A DNA stretch of 33,874 bases, taken from the NCBI GenBank assembly GCA_050697155.1, contig JBOGZD010000016.1, forward strand, positions 1-33,874. Reading direction: 5' to 3'. The stretch is from JBOGZD01 sp050697155. Its GTDB lineage: Bacteria; Actinomycetota; Thermoleophilia; Solirubrobacterales; 70-9. The notes below the pieces were generated by a model. The model did no database searches, was not told the origin of the DNA, and saw only the letters and a program-made list of their open reading frames with translations. A program made the position numbers and the translations under genes. Positions 22,899 to 29,114 of this stretch are shown piece after piece (position 1 is the stretch's first letter; each line of letters begins with the position of its first letter).

Positions 22899-23924
22899 TT
22901 GAGCAAGGTGAAGGTGGGGATCAACGGCTTCGGGCGCATCGGGCGCAACCTGTTCCGGGCCGCGCACGCGGCCGGGGCCGAGCTCGACGTCGTCGCGGTC
23001 AACGACATCACGGACCCGGCGACGCTCGCCCACCTGCTCAAGTACGACTCGATCCTCGGCCGCTTTCCGGGGGAGGTGGAGGCGCGCGAGGACGCGATCG
23101 CCGTCGACCGAGCCGAGATCAAGGTGCTGGCCGAGCGCGATCCGGCAGCGCTTCCATGGGCGGATCTCGGGGTCGAGGTGGTGATCGAGTCCACCGGCCT
23201 GTTCACCAAGCGCGAGGACGCCGCCAAGCACCTCGAGGCGGGGGCGCGGAAGGTGATCATCTCCGCCCCGGCGACCGACCCCGACGTCACGGTCGCCCTC
23301 GGGGTCAACTTCGACGACGCCTACGATCCGGCCGATCACCACATCATCTCCAACGCCTCCTGCACCACCAACTGCCTCGCCCCGCTGGCGAAGGTCGTCC
23401 ACGAGGCGGTCGGGATCGAACGCGGGCTGATGACCACGATCCACGCCTACACCGCCGACCAGCGGCTCCAAGACATGCCGCACAAGGACCTCCGCCGCGC
23501 GCGGGCGGCGGCGATCAACCTGATCCCGACCTCGACCGGCGCCGCGAAGGCGCTCGGCCTCGTGCTCCCGGAGCTGGACGGGAAGCTCAACGGGATCGCG
23601 GTCCGGGCGCCGGTCGCCACCGGCTCGGTCGTCGACCTGAGCTGTGAGGTCTCGCGCGAGACCAGCGTCGACGACCTCAACGCCGCGGTACGGGACGCAG
23701 CGGAGGGGCCGCTGGCCGGGATCATGTCCTATACCGAGGACCCGATCGTCTCCACCGACATCGTCCAGGACCCGCACTCGGCGATCTTCGACGCCGGCCA
23801 GACGATGGTCATCGGCGGGAGCTTCGTCAAGGTGATCGCCTGGTACGACAACGAGTGGGGGTACTCGAACCGCTGCGTCGAGCTCGCGGCGCGGGTGCTG
23901 GAGCGCGAGCCGGCCGCCGTTTGA
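22899..23924 (+). CDS. gap: Glyceraldehyde-3-phosphate dehydrogenase
   Basis: A 341-residue cytoplasmic glycolytic enzyme oxidising glyceraldehyde 3-phosphate to 1,3-bisphosphoglycerate. Seen: the dinucleotide-binding VGINGFGRIGRNLFRAAH at the N-terminus, an Asp at VVAVNDITD that favours NAD over NADP, the catalytic SNASCTTNCLAPLAKVV, HAYTADQRLQD, RRARAAAINLIPTSTGAAKA, and the C-terminal SFVKVIAWYDNEWGYSNR. The start is a TTG at 22899 with a clear GGAGG 8 nt upstream, giving the normal N-terminus; the GTG at 22908 would truncate it. It overlaps pgk by 4 nt. It is first of four contiguous glycolytic genes. Confidence 0.96.
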   Translation: MSKVKVGINGFGRIGRNLFRAAHAAGAELDVVAVNDITDPATLAHLLKYDSILGRFPGEVEAREDAIAVDRAEIKVLAERDPAALPWADLGVEVVIESTGLFTKREDAAKHLEAGARKVIISAPATDPDVTVALGVNFDDAYDPADHHIISNASCTTNCLAPLAKVVHEAVGIERGLMTTIHAYTADQRLQDMPHKDLRRARAAAINLIPTSTGAAKALGLVLPELDGKLNGIAVRAPVATGSVVDLSCEVSRETSVDDLNAAVRDAAEGPLAGIMSYTEDPIVSTDIVQDPHSAIFDAGQTMVIGGSFVKVIAWYDNEWGYSNRCVELAARVLEREPAAV

Positions 23925-25132
23925 GCCAACGAGGCGGCTTCGACAAGGCCAGCGTGCGCGACGCCGATGTGCGCGACCGCCGAGTGCTTGCGCGCGTCGA
24001 CTTCAACGTCCCCCTGGCCGGCTCGGGCACGGAACGAAGGGTCACCGATGACACCCGCCTGCGGGCGGCTCAGCCGACCATCGACCTCCTGCTCGACCGC
24101 GGGGCGGGGGTGGTTCTGGTCTCGCATCTAGGACGACCGAGAGACCGCGAACCGGAGCTGTCGATGGGACCGGTCGCCGAGCGGCTGGCGGACCTGCTCG
24201 ATCGAGAGATCCGCGTCGCTCCCGGCGTCGTGGGCGAGGACGTGGAGGCGGGGGTCGGCTCGATCGCCCCCGGGGAGGTGGCCCTGCTCGAGAACAGCCG
24301 CTTCGAGCCGGGCGAGACGTCCAACGACCCCGAGCTCGCAGCCTCGCTTGCGAGGCTCGCCGACGTCTACGTCAACGACGCGTTCGGCGCCGCGCACCGC
24401 GCCCACGCGACCACCGAGGGCGTCGCCCACCGGCTGCCGGCCTATGCCGGCCTGCTGCTCGAGCGGGAGGTGCGCGAGCTGACCGCGGTCCGCGACGACC
24501 CGGAGCGGCCGCTCTGCGTCGTCCTCGGCGGCGCGAAGGTCTCGGACAAGATCGCGGTGATCGAGCGTTTCCTCGACACGGCCGACAGCGTCCTGATCGG
24601 GGGCGCGATGTGCTTTGCGTTCCTCTCGCACCAGGGAACCACCGTCGGCGATTCCCTGGTTGAGGACGAGGGAGTCGAGCTCGCGGGGCGGGTCCTGGAG
24701 CGTGCCGAGCAGTCTGATTGCGAGCTGGCACTGCCGGTCGACCTGGTCCTGGGAACCGAATTCTCCGCCGCGAGCGAGGTCCGGGCGCTGGACGGGGTCG
24801 AGGTCCCGGACGGGTGGATGGGGCTCGACGTGGGCCCGCGGACTGTGGCCGCGTACGCGGATCGAATCCGGGCCGCCGGAACCGTGTTCTGGAACGGGCC
24901 CATGGGTGCATTCGAGCTGGCGCCGTTCGCGGCCGGCACCCGGGGCGTCGCCGAGGCTGTGGCCCGAGCGCCCGGGACCACCGTCGTCGGCGGCGGAGAC
25001 TCGGCGGCGGCCCTGGCCGAGTTCGGGCTGGCCGAGCGGGTGGACTGGCTCTCGACCGGCGGCGGCGCGTCGCTGGAGCTGATCGAGGGCAAGCCGCTGC
25101 CCGGGGTGGAGGCGCTGCTCGATGCGTACTAG
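23921..25132 (+). CDS. pgk: Phosphoglycerate kinase
   Basis: A 403-residue glycolytic kinase transferring phosphate from 1,3-bisphosphoglycerate to ADP. Seen: RVLARVDFNVPLAGSG near the N-terminus, VVLVSHLGRPRDREPELSM, VALLENSRFEPGETSND, VYVNDAFGAAHRAHATTEGV, LGGAKVSDKIAVIERF, FWNGPMGAFE and VVGGGDSAAALAEFG, all in family order. The start is TTG at 23921, overlapping the gap stop (TTGA), which gives a typical N-terminus; translation is probably coupled to gap. The last codons and the stop merge into a tandem AGTCGCC repeat before tpiA. Confidence 0.96.
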   Translation: MSQRGGFDKASVRDADVRDRRVLARVDFNVPLAGSGTERRVTDDTRLRAAQPTIDLLLDRGAGVVLVSHLGRPRDREPELSMGPVAERLADLLDREIRVAPGVVGEDVEAGVGSIAPGEVALLENSRFEPGETSNDPELAASLARLADVYVNDAFGAAHRAHATTEGVAHRLPAYAGLLLEREVRELTAVRDDPERPLCVVLGGAKVSDKIAVIERFLDTADSVLIGGAMCFAFLSHQGTTVGDSLVEDEGVELAGRVLERAEQSDCELALPVDLVLGTEFSAASEVRALDGVEVPDGWMGLDVGPRTVAAYADRIRAAGTVFWNGPMGAFELAPFAAGTRGVAEAVARAPGTTVVGGGDSAAALAEFGLAERVDWLSTGGGASLELIEGKPLPGVEALLDAY

Positions 25133-25158
25133 TCGCCAGTCGCCAGTCGCCAGTCGCC
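25131..25158 (+). repeat. Tandem heptamer repeat, four perfect copies of AGTCGCC
   Basis: Four identical head-to-tail copies run from inside the pgk stop codon to the base before the AGGAG ribosome-binding site of tpiA (25159-25163). Slipped-strand gain or loss of a copy would shift spacing by 7 nt, so it could vary the pgk-tpiA junction without touching either coding frame if tpiA starts at 25173. Confidence 0.85.
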
Positions 25159-25172
25159 AGGAGCGAGGCCCT

Positions 25173-25919
25173 GTGCCGCTGGTCGCTGCGAACTGGAAGA
25201 TGCACATGACCCGAGCCGAGGCGGGGGCATTCTGCGACGCGTTCCTGCCCGAGGCCGAACAGCTCGACGGCGTCGAGGTCGTCCTCTGCCCGCCGGCGAC
25301 GGCGCTCGCCGAGGTCGCGCTCCGCTGTGGCGGGACCGGGGTGCGGGTGGCGGCACAGAACATGCACGCCGAGCCCTCGGGCGCGTTCACCGGCGAGCTC
25401 TCGGCGGCGATGCTGGTCGACGCCGGCGCGTGGGGGGTGATCCTCGGCCACTCCGAGCGCCGCCGGCTGTTCGGCGAGACCGACGAGGCGCTGGCACGCA
25501 AGCTTCCCGCTGCGCTCGGCTCCGGGCTGGTGCCGATCCTCTGCGTCGGCGAGACCGAGGACGAGCGCGACCGGGAGCAGACCGAGTCGGTGCTGCGGCG
25601 CCAGATCGAGGCGGATCTCGCCACCGCCGACGCCGACCAGCTCCGCGACCTCGTGATCGCCTACGAGCCGGTGTGGGCGATCGGCACCGGGCGCACCGCC
25701 ACCTCCGGGCAGGCGCAGGAGGCGTGCTCGCTGATCCGCTCGTTGATCTCCGCCCGGGACGCGGGCGCCGCGGAGGCGGTGCGGATCCTCTACGGCGGCT
25801 CGGTGAAGCCCGACAACGCGGAGGAGCTGATCGCCCAGCCTGACATCGACGGCGCCCTCGTCGGCGGCGCCTCGCTCGACCCGGACGGGTTCGCGGCGAT
25901 CTGCCGCGCCGCGCGATGA
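25173..25919 (+). CDS. tpiA: Triosephosphate isomerase
   Basis: A 248-residue TIM-barrel enzyme interconverting dihydroxyacetone phosphate and glyceraldehyde 3-phosphate. Seen: the catalytic Lys in VAANWKMHMT at the N-terminus, AQNMHAEPSGAFTGELS, the catalytic His in VILGHSERRRLFGE, the catalytic Glu in AYEPVWAIGTGRTATSGQ, and the phosphate-binding ILYGGSVKPDNAEELI. The start GTG 25173 has AGGAG 9 nt upstream and gives the usual N-terminus (VPLVAANWKM). An ATG at 25122 inside the end of pgk is in frame and would add 17 residues through the heptamer repeat; that is less likely. Its stop overlaps gpmI by 4 nt. Confidence 0.95.
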   Translation: MPLVAANWKMHMTRAEAGAFCDAFLPEAEQLDGVEVVLCPPATALAEVALRCGGTGVRVAAQNMHAEPSGAFTGELSAAMLVDAGAWGVILGHSERRRLFGETDEALARKLPAALGSGLVPILCVGETEDERDREQTESVLRRQIEADLATADADQLRDLVIAYEPVWAIGTGRTATSGQAQEACSLIRSLISARDAGAAEAVRILYGGSVKPDNAEELIAQPDIDGALVGGASLDPDGFAAICRAAR

Positions 25920-27469
25920 CCGTTAAAGGGGGGCCGAGCGGGCTGCCGGTGCCGTCGCTGGCGCTGGTGATCCTCGACGGCTGGGGGCTGGCGCCGGACG
26001 GCCCCGGAAACGCGGTCAGCCTCGCACGAACGCCCGTCTTCGACGCGCTCTGGCGGGACTACCCTCACACCTCGCTGTCGGCGAGCGGGCGCGACGTCGG
26101 GCTCCCCGACGGCCAGATGGGCAACTCCGAGGTCGGCCACCTCAACCTCGGCGCCGGCGCGATCGTCAAGCAGGACCTGACCCGGATCGACGACGCGGTC
26201 GCGGACGGGTCGCTCTTCGAGAACCCGGTGCTGAAGGCGGCGTGCGAGACCGCGCGCGAGTCGCCCCGCGGGCGCCTGCACTTGCTCGGGCTGGTCTCCG
26301 ACGGTGGCGTCCACTCCGGCTGGGAGCACCTCGAGGCGCTGGTCGAGCTCGCCGCCGCGGAGGGCGTCCAGGACCTGGTCGTGCACGCGTTCACCGACGG
26401 CCGCGACACGCCACCGCGCTCGGCGCGCGCCTACCTCGCAGAGCTCGAGCGCTGGCTGCGCCGCGCGGGCCGGATCGGCACGGTGAGCGGGCGCTACTAC
26501 GCCATGGACCGCGACCGTCGCTGGGAGCGGACCAAGCTCGCCTACGACGCGATCGTGCACGCCCAGGGACTGCGCGTCGGCTCCGCGGATGAGGCGATCG
26601 CATCCTCCTACGAGCGCGAGGAGACCGACGAGTTCGTGCGCCCGACCGTGATCGGCGACTACGACGGCGTCGCCGACGGCGACGCGATGCTGCACTTCAA
26701 CTTCCGCCCCGACCGCGCCCGCCAGCTCGTCCGCGCCCTGGCCGAGCCCGGTTTCGACGAGTTCGCGCGCGGCGAGGCGCCCGCGGTGGCGCTGACCACG
26801 CTGACCGAATACCGGGCCGGGTGGAGCTACCCGATCGCCTTCGCGCCCAGCGAGCCGAAGACCACGATCGCCGAGGTGCTCGCCGAGCGCGGCGAGCGCC
26901 AGCTGCACGTAGCCGAGACCGAGAAGTACGCCCACGTGACCTACTTCTTCAACGGCGGGCGCGAGCGCGAGTGGGACGGCGAGGAGCGCTGCCTGGTCGA
27001 CTCCCCGCGCGACGTGCCGACCTACGACCAGCGCCCGCAGATGAGCGCCGTCGCGGCCGCCGACGAGTTCTGCGAGCGCTGGGGGCCGGGCGGCTACCGG
27101 TTCGGGATCATCAACTTCGCAAACCCCGACATGGTCGGCCACTCGGGCAGCATCCCGGCGGCGACCGCCGCGGTCGAGGCGGTCGACGCCTGCCTGGGCC
27201 GGGTGGTGACCGCGGTCCACGAGTCCGGTGGCGCCTGCATCGTCACCGCCGACCACGGCAACGCCGAGCAGATGCTCGAGCCCGACGGCTCGCCAAACAC
27301 CGCGCACTCGACCAACCCGGTCCCGCTCGTGGTCACCGTCGCGGGGCTCGAGCTCGCCGACGGAGGGATCCTCGCCGACATCGCCCCGACCGCCCTGCGG
27401 ATGCTCGGGATCGAGCCGCCGGCCGCGATGAGCGGCCGCAGCCTGATCGGCCAGGCCACAGCCCGTTAG
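25916..27469 (+). CDS. gpmI: 2,3-bisphosphoglycerate-independent phosphoglycerate mutase
   Basis: A 517-residue alkaline-phosphatase-fold enzyme that interconverts 3- and 2-phosphoglycerate using two metal ions, usually manganese. Seen: ALVILDGWGLAPDGPGNAV at the N-terminus with the first metal Asp, the phosphoserine site GQMGNSEVGHLNLGAG, AFTDGRDTPPRSA, SGRYYAMDRDRRWERT, FNFRPDRARQL, EKYAHVTYFFNGG, INFANPDMVGHSG and the metal-binding ITADHGNAEQM. Full length for the family. The ATG overlaps the tpiA stop, so four glycolytic genes are linked. It overlaps the convergent sulfotransferase gene by 4 nt at the end. Confidence 0.95.
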   Translation: MTVKGGPSGLPVPSLALVILDGWGLAPDGPGNAVSLARTPVFDALWRDYPHTSLSASGRDVGLPDGQMGNSEVGHLNLGAGAIVKQDLTRIDDAVADGSLFENPVLKAACETARESPRGRLHLLGLVSDGGVHSGWEHLEALVELAAAEGVQDLVVHAFTDGRDTPPRSARAYLAELERWLRRAGRIGTVSGRYYAMDRDRRWERTKLAYDAIVHAQGLRVGSADEAIASSYEREETDEFVRPTVIGDYDGVADGDAMLHFNFRPDRARQLVRALAEPGFDEFARGEAPAVALTTLTEYRAGWSYPIAFAPSEPKTTIAEVLAERGERQLHVAETEKYAHVTYFFNGGREREWDGEERCLVDSPRDVPTYDQRPQMSAVAAADEFCERWGPGGYRFGIINFANPDMVGHSGSIPAATAAVEAVDACLGRVVTAVHESGGACIVTADHGNAEQMLEPDGSPNTAHSTNPVPLVVTVAGLELADGGILADIAPTALRMLGIEPPAAMSGRSLIGQATAR

Positions 27470-28335
27470 ACGGACCAGGTCGGGAAGCGCTCGCCCGTGA
27501 GCTCGCGCAGGCGGCCGGCCTCGGGCGCGAGGGCGTCCGCGAGGCGGGCTCGCAGCGCCGAGTCGACCTCCGGGGTGACCTGGGCGCCGAACGCGCGCCG
27601 GGCCCGCAACCGGATCTCTCGTCGGAGGCGCTCGGGCAGCAGCGGGCGCAGGGCGCGGCGGTACAGCGCGCTGCGTCCGATCGAGACCTCACCCCGGGTC
27701 CGCCGGGTGTTGTCGTCGGCGCGGGAGTAGTGCTCGACCTCGAAGGTCGGGTCCCAATGGTCCGGGTCGGCGCCGACGTGGGCGAAGATTCGCCGCAGGG
27801 TCTCGCGTCGCCGGTCGCGCAGCTCGACGCTGTCGATCACCAGCAGCTGCTCGGCCGCAAAGCGCCGCAGGTAGGCCTCGACCTGGGTCGCGTAGCGGCT
27901 GCCGGCGACGTAGCGGCTGCCGGGATCGGCGGGGTCGAGCGCCTCGGCGACCGGTCGCTCCTCCCAGCGCTGGATCACGTGCTCGGCGTAATGGGCGATG
28001 GCGCGCTCGACCGGGTCGCGGACGAGGTAGACCAGCCGCGCGTCCGGTGCGATCTCACGGATCCGGTCCGGGACCTCGGGGTCGAACGGGTAGAGCGCGT
28101 ACCCGGGCGATACCTCGCCGCGGATCGGCGCTCCCCCGTCGAGAATCTGCGCGTAGACGAACAGCCGGTCGCGGAAGTCGGGCGGCCCGCAGAGCACGTG
28201 CGGCTCCTTCGGATCGGTCATCGCGATCCCCGGATGGCCGGCCAGGTAGTGGTGGAGGCTGGTCGTGCCCGCCTTCGACGCGCCGATGACGTAGAACGTC
28301 GGCACCGGCACGGATTTCAGTGGATCATCCGGCAT
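27466..28335 (-). CDS. Sulfotransferase family protein
   Basis: A 289-residue PAPS-dependent sulfotransferase-like protein. Seen: the 5'-phosphosulfate-binding loop FYVIGASKAGTTSLHHYLAG near residues 15-34, and the 3'-phosphate-binding segment VYLVRDPVERAIAHYAEHVI near 123-142, both diagnostic. The remainder is helical, with no recognised acceptor motif. Targets of such bacterial enzymes include polysaccharides, glycolipids and tyrosines; none can be chosen here. I used the ATG at 28335; an in-frame extension upstream would run into the hsp20 ribosome-binding site on the other strand. Its 3' end overlaps gpmI by 4 bp. Confidence 0.87.
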   Translation of the reverse strand: MPDDPLKSVPVPTFYVIGASKAGTTSLHHYLAGHPGIAMTDPKEPHVLCGPPDFRDRLFVYAQILDGGAPIRGEVSPGYALYPFDPEVPDRIREIAPDARLVYLVRDPVERAIAHYAEHVIQRWEERPVAEALDPADPGSRYVAGSRYATQVEAYLRRFAAEQLLVIDSVELRDRRRETLRRIFAHVGADPDHWDPTFEVEHYSRADDNTRRTRGEVSIGRSALYRRALRPLLPERLRREIRLRARRAFGAQVTPEVDSALRARLADALAPEAGRLRELTGERFPTWSV

Positions 28336-28396
28336 TAATCTGCTATAAGGCAACTTAGGTTTTATTCTGAAATCGACTAAGGAGGAAAGCAATGAC
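28336..28396 (+). promoter_or_regulatory. hsp20 promoter and orphaned ribosome-binding site
   Basis: This AT-rich segment lies between the sulfotransferase start and the inserted element. It holds TATTCT at 28363-28368 as a candidate -10 box, then AAGGAGG at 28379-28385, a perfect Shine-Dalgarno 6 nt before an ATG at 28392. That ATG belongs to AGCAATGAC, the left copy of a 9-bp direct repeat, and reads only Met-Thr-stop because the inserted element begins immediately after it. Joining 28396 directly to 28658 recreates an ideal hsp20 start with the same MTLVRWE reading. The transcript must now run through the element. Confidence 0.65.
28388..28396 (+). repeat. Left copy of the 9-bp target-site duplication (AGCAATGAC)
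   Basis: This copy contains the original hsp20 ATG (28392) and lies 2 nt after the Shine-Dalgarno. Its partner is at 28649-28657. Both copies match exactly. Confidence 0.75.
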
Positions 28397-28436
28397 TTGA
28401 GTATCCGGTTTGCTCAGGCTGCGCCGAGGAGGCGCC

Positions 28437-28470
28437 TGGCGGGGTCCGGTGCTCGAGCGGACCCCGGCCA
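28437..28470 (+). other. Strong hairpin 1 inside the element
   Basis: GGGGTCCG (28441-28448) pairs with CGGACCCC (28458-28465), extended outward by C-G, one bulged G and TGG/CCA, giving about 12 pairs around a 9-nt loop. A smaller stem GCGCC/GGCGC (28421-28435) precedes it. Confidence 0.7.
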
Positions 28471-28531
28471 CCGCGTTGTGCGCAGCGGGTCGGGCGGCGA
28501 GGGAAGCGGCACGGAGCCGGCTCCCGCCCCC

Positions 28532-28580
28532 GCCGAGATGGCTTGAACCGTACATATGCACCGGCTCGAGCCATCTCGGC
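28532..28580 (+). other. Strong hairpin 2 inside the element
   Basis: GCCGAGATGGCT (28532-28543) is perfectly complementary to AGCCATCTCGGC (28569-28580). Pairing continues inside with GA/TC and CCG/CGG around one mismatch, leaving a loop near UACAUAUGCAC. A 12-bp palindrome GGAGCCGGCTCC lies at 28513-28524 just upstream. Confidence 0.75.
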
Positions 28581-28648
28581 CGCCGGCGCTTGGCACCCGA
28601 GCTCGTCGCGGGCGCGCTCGTGCTACCTGACGTAACCGGATACTCACG

Positions 28649-28657
28649 AGCAATGAC
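28649..28657 (+). repeat. Right copy of the 9-bp target-site duplication (AGCAATGAC)
   Basis: It contains the ATG (28653) that is now the likely hsp20 start, but lacks a Shine-Dalgarno upstream. The short arms ACGAG (28646-28650) and CTCGT (28659-28663) could place this ATG in a hairpin loop. Confidence 0.75.
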
Positions 28658-29114
28658 ACTCGTACGCTGGGAGCCTACCCGCGAGCTCGACAGCCTGCAC
28701 TCCGAGGTGAATCGCGTCTTCGACGCGTTCTTCGGCAACGGCAACGGGTTCCGCGCGCGGCGCTGGACGCCGCCGATGGACCTGGTCGAGACCGACGAGC
28801 ACCTGGTGCTGCGCGCCGACCTGCCCGGACTCGAGCGGGACGACGTCAGCATCGAGGTAAGGGATGGGACGCTCACCGTCTCCGGCGAGCGCAGGTCCGA
28901 GCACGAGGAGAAGTCCGAGGGCTTCTACCGGGTCGAGCGCGCCCAAGGGGCGTTCTCGCGCTCGCTCAGCCTGCCGCGCGGCGTCGACGCCGAGCAGATC
29001 GACGCCGACTTCGATCGCGGCGTGCTCGAGGTCCGGATCCCGAAGCCGGCCGAGAGCAAGCCCCACCGGGTTGCGATCGGCGGCGGCGACGTCAGCGACG
29101 CTGATGCCAGCTGA
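28653..29114 (+). CDS. Hsp20 / alpha-crystallin family small heat-shock protein
   Basis: A 153-residue ATP-independent holdase chaperone. Seen: the N-terminal MTLVRWEPTRELDSLHSEV and FDAFFGNG, then the alpha-crystallin domain from about residue 40: PPMDLVETDEHLVLRADLPG, VSIEVRDGTLTVSGERRSE, GFYRVERAQGAFSRSLSLP, and the family signature GVLEVRIPKP, followed by a short C-terminal tail. The ATG at 28653 is inside a 9-bp repeat and has no Shine-Dalgarno, because a 252-bp element separates it from the ancestral AGGAGG. The frame is open upstream through the element back to a TTG at 28410, so an extended protein is possible but unlikely. It overlaps the convergent hydrolase gene by 23 bp. Confidence 0.93.
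   Translation: MTLVRWEPTRELDSLHSEVNRVFDAFFGNGNGFRARRWTPPMDLVETDEHLVLRADLPGLERDDVSIEVRDGTLTVSGERRSEHEEKSEGFYRVERAQGAFSRSLSLPRGVDAEQIDADFDRGVLEVRIPKPAESKPHRVAIGGGDVSDADAS

Larger units (their letters stand above)
28397..28648. mobile_element. MITE-like non-coding element with terminal inverted repeats inserted on the hsp20 start codon
   Basis: About 252 bp. The left end TGAGTATCCGGTT (28398-28410) and right end AACCGGATACTCA (28634-28646) are perfect reverse complements over 13 bp, extending to 18 of 21 with TCAGG/CCTGA further in. The 9-bp direct repeat AGCAATGAC flanks it at 28388-28396 and 28649-28657, as expected of a target-site duplication. There is one extra base on the left and two on the right between repeat and inverted repeat, so the ends are slightly imperfect. 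No transposase is encoded. The interior is full of strong hairpins. Element plus one repeat is 261 nt, a multiple of three. A 9-bp duplication and ends beginning TGAG are loosely reminiscent of IS4-group elements; that link is only a guess. Confidence 0.72.

Noticed and set aside
25131..25158. A CRISPR array at the tandem AGTCGCC repeats.
   Set aside because: The units are 7 nt and contiguous with no spacers, so they are a simple tandem repeat.
28396..28402. CTTGAGT near hsp20 resembles half of the HspR operator (HAIR, CTTGAGT-N7-ACTCAAG).
   Set aside because: The second arm is missing at the required distance, and this half-site spans the junction of the duplicated target site and the element end. 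It is more simply explained as part of the inverted repeat.
28397..28648. A group I or group II self-splicing intron in hsp20.
   Set aside because: I cannot find the conserved core or domain V-like signature, and the flanking 9-bp duplication points to transposition. Splicing would also leave a repeated AGCAATGAC in the mRNA.
28410..28652. An 81-codon open extension of hsp20 through the element, starting at TTG 28410.
   Set aside because: It has no Shine-Dalgarno, no known motif, and arises because the element happens to have no stop in that frame. hsp20 proteins begin near MTLVRWEP. I left it as a possibility, not a feature.
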